Shown here: in pieces, positions 6,493 through 8,786 of the stretch
Layout of the letters: each line of letters opens with the position of its first letter
Numbering within the stretch: position 1 is the first letter of the stretch
Origin: Sulfurimonas sp.
GTDB lineage: Bacteria > Campylobacterota > Campylobacteria > Campylobacterales > Sulfurimonadaceae
Assembly: GCA_021157665.1 (NCBI GenBank)
Contig: JAGGWE010000004.1
Coordinates: 1-8,786 of the forward strand
Direction: 5' to 3'
DNA: 8,786 nucleotides
The notes under the pieces: model-generated
Database searches by the model: none
Seen by the model: only the letters and a program-made list of their open reading frames with translations
Told to the model about the DNA's origin: nothing
Program-made: the position numbers and the translations under genes

Positions 6493-6800
6493 ATAATTAT
6501 CTGCTCTTTTAGTAGGGTGTTTTGAATGATTTTATTTGTAGTATTTGCTGGGATTAAATCTATCTTTTTATGAAAAGTTTTTTCTAATGTTTTTTTTATC
6601 TCTTGAATTTTGTCTAACTGCGCAAAAGCATCATCTTTATAAAATATTTTATGATTAATTTTATATGTTAAATCAATATCGCTAAAAATATCTTCGGTTC
6701 CTCTAGCATATGAATCAAACAAGCTAATAAATTCAAAACCACTATCTTTATGCTTGTCATTGAAGAGATGCAAAGTATCTAGTATTATCTTTTTATTCAT
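6489..6800 (-). CDS. mntA: MntA-like nucleotidyltransferase antitoxin with altered nucleotide-binding glycine
   Basis: A 103-residue MNT protein. The signature is LFDSYARGTEDIFSDIDLTY: Ser30, ten residues, Asp41-x-Asp43, and a third carboxylate in KKIDLI (Asp81). The first glycine of the G-S-x10-D-x-D motif, nearly invariant in the family and present in the other MNT genes here, is Asp29. The codon is GAT where GGT or GGC is expected, a single G to A change at 6715. This may weaken ATP binding. The rest of the protein is full length and shares a 4-base overlap with the HepT-like toxin gene. Its promoter is a consensus TTGACA-17-TATAAT only five bases before the ATG. A partial second copy of its 5' end lies at 7714-7772. 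Confidence 0.8.
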   Translation of the reverse strand: MNKKIILDTLHLFNDKHKDSGFEFISLFDSYARGTEDIFSDIDLTYKINHKIFYKDDAFAQLDKIQEIKKTLEKTFHKKIDLIPANTTNKIIQNTLLKEQIII

Positions 6801-6805
6801 GTAAT

Positions 6806-6834
6806 ATTATAGTATTTAGTAAAGCTGTTGTCAA
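6806..6834 (-). promoter_or_regulatory. Full-consensus sigma-70 promoter with leaderless start for the MNT/HEPN pair
   Basis: Minus strand: TTGACA (6834-6829), 17 bases, TATAAT (6811-6806), then ATTAC and the ATG at 6800. Both hexamers match consensus exactly at ideal spacing. With five bases between the -10 box and ATG, transcription should begin at about the start codon. Confidence 0.7.
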
Positions 6835-6845
6835 GAAATTTAAAA

Positions 6846-6862
6846 TGCTTGGCATGTGGGAA
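6846..6862 (+). repeat. TA-boundary repeat, copy D (TGCTTGGCATGTGGGAA)
   Basis: Shares CTTGGCATGTGGGA with copy C in the same orientation, so the two form direct repeats flanking the 6151-6800 MNT/HEPN pair. It contains the small dyad ATGC-TTG-GCAT (6845-6855). It lies next to the stop codon of the hipB remnant. Confidence 0.6.
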
Positions 6863-6864
6863 TT

Positions 6865-6912
6865 TCAATAACTATCTAAACTAGGCAGTCCAAAACTATT
6901 TGTATGTTTTAT
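6865..6912 (-). pseudogene. Remnant of a second hipB (last ~16 codons)
   Basis: Read on the minus strand this encodes SIKHTNSFGLPSLDSY and a TGA stop. The end of intact HipB (5605) reads IKYRNSNSFGLPALDEL, so NSFGLP-x-LD and the preceding IK are shared. An in-frame stop lies just upstream and no helix-turn-helix is left. It occupies the space between repeat D and the promoter of the MNT gene at 6943, showing that a hipB-like gene was once here and was largely replaced. Confidence 0.65.
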
Positions 6913-6929
6913 GCTTTATGAAACTATGA

Positions 6930-6935
6930 TATAAT
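6930..6935 (+). promoter_or_regulatory. -10 box giving a leaderless transcript of the MNT/HEPN pair at 6943
   Basis: TATAAT ends seven bases (CTTTCTT) before the ATG at 6943, with no Shine-Dalgarno sequence. The arrangement is shared with the truncated paralogue at 4690. Confidence 0.55.
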
Positions 6936-6942
6936 CTTTCTT

Positions 6943-7230
6943 ATGAGATTGAGTAAATATTATTTAGAATCTATCAAAACTACTTTTAGTTCCATTTTTA
7001 AAGAGGGTACTATCTATCTCTTTGGAAGTAGAATAGATGATACAAAAAAAGGTGGAGATATTGACTTGTATATTGAAGTTGATGATAAGAGTGATTTGTT
7101 TGAAAAAAAAATTAAATTTCTTTCTAAGTTAAAACAAAAAATAGATAATCAGAAAATTGATGTTGTTTTTAACGAAGATAAAACAAGATTAATAGAGCAA
7201 GAGGCAAGAAAATGGGCGATAGCACTTTAG
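6943..7230 (+). CDS. MNT-type nucleotidyltransferase antitoxin
   Basis: A 95-residue nucleotidyltransferase domain protein. Motifs: YLFGSRIDDTKKGGDIDLYI (Gly28-Ser29, Asp39-x-Asp41) and the third carboxylate in KIDVVF (Asp73), so all metal-binding residues are present. It belongs to a different MNT subfamily from the two minus-strand copies: it has GSR in place of GSY and a nine-residue spacer before D-x-D. By family knowledge it should AMPylate and silence the HEPN protein encoded next, whose start it overlaps by 19 bases. Its closest relative in the window is the truncated gene at 4690 (57 of 66 aligned residues identical). Confidence 0.85.
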   Translation: MRLSKYYLESIKTTFSSIFKEGTIYLFGSRIDDTKKGGDIDLYIEVDDKSDLFEKKIKFLSKLKQKIDNQKIDVVFNEDKTRLIEQEARKWAIAL

Positions 7231-7685
7231 TATATAAAAAGAAGTTTGAAAAAGTTTTTTTAGAATCACAAACTCATTTAAAAAGAATAAATGAAGCTTT
7301 TATAGAGTTGCAAAATGCTTATACTTTTCCAATAGATATAACAGATTTTGAAAAATTATTAGAAAATAAGATTGAATTAGCTTTTGCAGACCAAATTATT
7401 TATAGATTTTCAAAAGCACAAGATAGTATGGGTGGTAAACTTTTTAAAGCTTATATGCTTTACCAAGGAACTAATGTTGATAAGCCATTTTTAGATATTT
7501 TAAATTCATTAGAGAAGTTAAATATTTTAGATGTTGATGAATGGTTTGAACTTAGAGAAATTCGAAATGAGATAGCTCATGATTATGAAGACAATACAAA
7601 GTTAGCAGTAGATATACTAAATAGTATTTTCAAGCATAAAAAAGAGCTTGAAAATATTTTAAGTGCTATTTCTTTGAAAGACTAG
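7212..7685 (+). CDS. HEPN ribonuclease toxin
   Basis: A 157-residue, predicted all-helical protein, longer than the HepT-like toxin at 6151. It has the motif RNEIAHDY at about 118-125 (Arg118, His123, Tyr125), the R-x4-H-x-Y signature of HEPN RNases in which the tyrosine can be the target of the cognate MNT. The ATG at 7212 lies inside the MNT gene, with a 19-base overlap and only a weak GAGG-like ribosome site, so synthesis is probably coupled to the antitoxin. The frame is intact. Repeat copy E follows the stop codon by 14 bases. RNase activity is inferred from the motif. Confidence 0.8.
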   Translation: MGDSTLVYKKKFEKVFLESQTHLKRINEAFIELQNAYTFPIDITDFEKLLENKIELAFADQIIYRFSKAQDSMGGKLFKAYMLYQGTNVDKPFLDILNSLEKLNILDVDEWFELREIRNEIAHDYEDNTKLAVDILNSIFKHKKELENILSAISLKD

Positions 7686-7699
7686 AGATGTCTTTAAAG

Positions 7700-7713
7700 T
7701 TGATGCTTGGCAT
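7700..7713 (+). repeat. TA-boundary repeat, copy E (TTGATGCTTGGCAT)
   Basis: Shares TTGAT-CTTGGCAT with copy C and ATGCTTGGCAT with copy D, in the same orientation as both. It includes a perfect dyad GATGC-TTG-GCATC (7702-7714). The GTGGGA right half is missing: homology to the 5' end of an MNT gene begins exactly there instead. Confidence 0.6.
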
Positions 7714-7772
7714 CTTTATTCTTGTCATTAAAGTAATGTAATGTATCTAGTATTTAGTAAAGTTGTTGTCAA
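7714..7772 (-). pseudogene. 5' remnant of a second copy of the minus-strand MNT gene and its promoter
   Basis: On the minus strand, TTGACA and the following spacer (7772-7751) match the promoter of the MNT gene at 6800. Then, without the -10 box or the start codon, come codons reading LDTLHYFNDKNKD, matching LDTLHLFNDKHKD of that gene. The missing 30 bases correspond to the stretch between two TAGTATT direct repeats in the intact copy (6780-6786 and 6810-6816), a typical slippage deletion. Homology stops at repeat copy E. Not expressible as it stands. Confidence 0.7.
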
Positions 7773-7818
7773 TAAATATCTAAGGTTTTTATGAAGATAG
7801 AATTAACTTCTCCTCCTT

Positions 7819-7833
7819 AAACTCATAGTTTTT
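7819..7833 (+). terminator. Weak hairpin with T-tract between the HEPN gene and fliW
   Basis: AAACT-CAT-AGTTT followed by TT on the plus strand; the symmetric stem could act in both directions between the convergent HEPN and fliW genes. The stem has one G-C pair only, so support is weak. Confidence 0.25.
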
Positions 7834-7851
7834 ATAAAATCTAAAGTATAA

Positions 7852-8232
7852 TTATTTTTTCAAAAAAGTAGAAATCTTCTCAGCTACACCATATTTTACG
7901 GAATCTCCTAATATAATTTGGGCTGCCTTATTGTTATCAGTATTAAAAACCAAGGGTCCTATGAAATTTATTATAGACTCTTCTATTGGTGTTTGGATTA
8001 GAACTATATTTAGGATTAGTAAGTTTGATTTATCATCTATTTCAAGTATGTCTTGAATATTTTGTGGTACTTCAAAGTCGTAATCTCTTAAAACAAATGG
8101 ATCAATTAGAGTAAAAGATATATGCTCATCTTTTATTGAACTCATTTTCATGAAAATATCGTCTATCCTTTGTAGCTCCACTTGAGTTACATTTTCAAAG
8201 CCTAAAAGAGGGACACTTATATCAAATTTCAT
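7852..8232 (-). CDS. fliW: Flagellar assembly factor FliW
   Basis: 126 residues, the usual length of the family. It begins MKFDISVPLLGFENV and includes DPFVLRDYDFEVP, a long N-terminal beta region and ILNIVLI-x-TP, all in the places expected for FliW; the section around NFIGPLVFNTDNNKAAQIIL (about 89-108) is the most recognisable. In the cytosol FliW binds flagellin and the translational regulator CsrA, relieving CsrA repression of flagellin mRNA when flagellin is low. The start has AAGG upstream, and a TATAAT box (8286-8281) would give a leader of about 40 bases. It diverges from bamD. A perfect AAGGAGG without any start codon lies beyond its stop, next to the TA debris. Confidence 0.9.
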   Translation of the reverse strand: MKFDISVPLLGFENVTQVELQRIDDIFMKMSSIKDEHISFTLIDPFVLRDYDFEVPQNIQDILEIDDKSNLLILNIVLIQTPIEESIINFIGPLVFNTDNNKAAQIILGDSVKYGVAEKISTFLKK

Positions 8233-8280
8233 GGAGAACCTTTTGTTTATTATTTGTTGATTGTAACATTTTAAGCATAA

Positions 8281-8286
8281 ATTATA
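8281..8286 (-). promoter_or_regulatory. Candidate -10 box for fliW
   Basis: TATAAT on the minus strand in the 123-bp divergent region between fliW and bamD. No clear -35 is seen. The bamD side contains TATATAT and GATAAAAT stretches from which I would not pick a single promoter. Confidence 0.4.
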
Positions 8287-8355
8287 CCTAGTTTAATCAG
8301 TGTTATATATCTTTTAGATAAAATAACAAATAATTTTAATTAGGATGATAAATAT

Positions 8356-8786
8356 ATGAAAATTAGCACTAACTTTATAATGATAATATTTGCAACTTTA
8401 CTTTTTTTTGGTGGATGTTCAAAAGATGTAGAAGAGTACAATAAACCTGCTGTTTATTGGTACTCTAAAATAGTTAGTTCTGTTGCTAATGGTGATTTAG
8501 AAAAAGCAGACAGTTATTATAGTTCACTTCAAGGTGAGCATATTGGTTCTCCACTTTTGCCAGAAGCTACTATGATACTTTCTATTGCACATATGTATTA
8601 TGAAGAGTATATTTTAAGTGAGCATTTTGCAGATGAATATATAAAAAGATATGCAAATGCAAATGAGAGAGAATTTGCTGAATTTATGAAGATAAAAGCA
8701 AAGTATATGGCACTTCCAAATCCAAGAAGAGATCAAGTGCTTATGCAAGAGGCTATCAAAGAGGGTGAGGCATTTAAAATGAGCTA
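8356..8786 (+). CDS. bamD: Outer membrane assembly lipoprotein BamD (partial, runs off window)
   Basis: The ATG at 8356 has AGGA about ten bases upstream. The protein starts with a lipoprotein signal, MKISTNFIMIIFATLLFFGGC, with the lipobox FGGC and Cys21 as the lipidated residue. It continues with SKDVEEYNKPAVYWYSKIV and helical tetratricopeptide-like repeats (PEATMILSIAHMYYEEYILSEHFADEY…, …KIKAKYMALPNPRRDQ…). This is the pattern of BamD (YfiO/ComL), the lipoprotein that works with BamA to fold beta-barrel proteins into the outer membrane. In other Campylobacterota this gene lies near fliW and lon. 143 codons are inside the window; the C-terminal repeats are not. Confidence 0.85.
   Translation, partial: MKISTNFIMIIFATLLFFGGCSKDVEEYNKPAVYWYSKIVSSVANGDLEKADSYYSSLQGEHIGSPLLPEATMILSIAHMYYEEYILSEHFADEYIKRYANANEREFAEFMKIKAKYMALPNPRRDQVLMQEAIKEGEAFKMS

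Noticed and set aside
4635..7713. CRISPR array formed by the short repeats
   Set aside because: Copies are only 13-20 bp, differ in length and orientation, and are separated by about 0.2-1.3 kb of genes; there are no unit-sized spacers.
4635..7713. Integron attC sites
   Set aside because: No GTTRRRY/RYYYAAC core sites, no long imperfect palindrome and no integrase in the window.
7686..7851. Additional gene between the HEPN toxin and fliW
   Set aside because: No open frame with a start and ribosome site; the stretch is explained by repeat E, an MNT remnant and a weak hairpin.

Overview
This 8.8 kb window is AT-rich DNA that I read as coming from a Campylobacterota (Epsilonproteobacteria) chromosome of the Sulfurimonas/Arcobacter/Sulfurospirillum kind. 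The reasons are a fliW gene diverging from a BamD-type lipoprotein gene, low-GC codon use, and a cluster of type IV pilin-like genes with a giant Asn/Thr-rich secreted protein. The genus is an inference.

Left part (1-4530, minus strand): a tightly packed surface or pilus operon. A ~1300-residue secreted protein (signal peptide, two tandem Ig-like repeats, a DUF11-like domain, an MshQ-like C-terminal half) overlaps by 7 bp a GTG-started prepilin-like gene. That gene in turn overlaps (TAATG) the first codons of another prepilin-like gene that leaves the window. The start of the giant gene is uncertain, and its promoter is bracketed by a perfect 10-bp inverted repeat.

Middle (about 4600-7800): a dense island of toxin-antitoxin (TA) genes and TA wreckage. 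It holds two complete MNT/HEPN pairs in opposite orientations (6800-6151 minus; 6943-7685 plus), a third MNT with a decapitated HEPN gene (5505-4903 minus), and a truncated paralogue of the plus-strand MNT (4690-4902). It also holds a 52-codon N-terminal piece of hipA followed by hipB (6053-5605 minus), a 16-codon tail of a second hipB (about 6912-6865), and a promoter/5' remnant of a second minus-strand MNT (about 7772-7714). Short repeats with the core CTTGGCATGTGGGA lie at the module boundaries, and several truncations end at a repeat copy, which suggests repeat-associated shuffling of small TA cassettes. All four MNT genes have a TATAAT box only 5-7 nt before the ATG and no Shine-Dalgarno sequence, so their mRNAs are probably leaderless, while the partner toxins start in overlap with the MNT genes.

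Right part (7852-8786): fliW (minus), the flagellar assembly factor and CsrA antagonist, diverging from bamD (plus, runs off the window). These are housekeeping genes, so the TA island sits between two ordinary chromosomal blocks.

In each pair the MNT nucleotidyltransferase is expected to be the antitoxin, modifying and silencing the HEPN ribonuclease. HipB is expected to be a DNA-binding repressor acting on a palindrome at the hipA-fragment promoter. All functions are inferred from motifs and family knowledge; no search was run.
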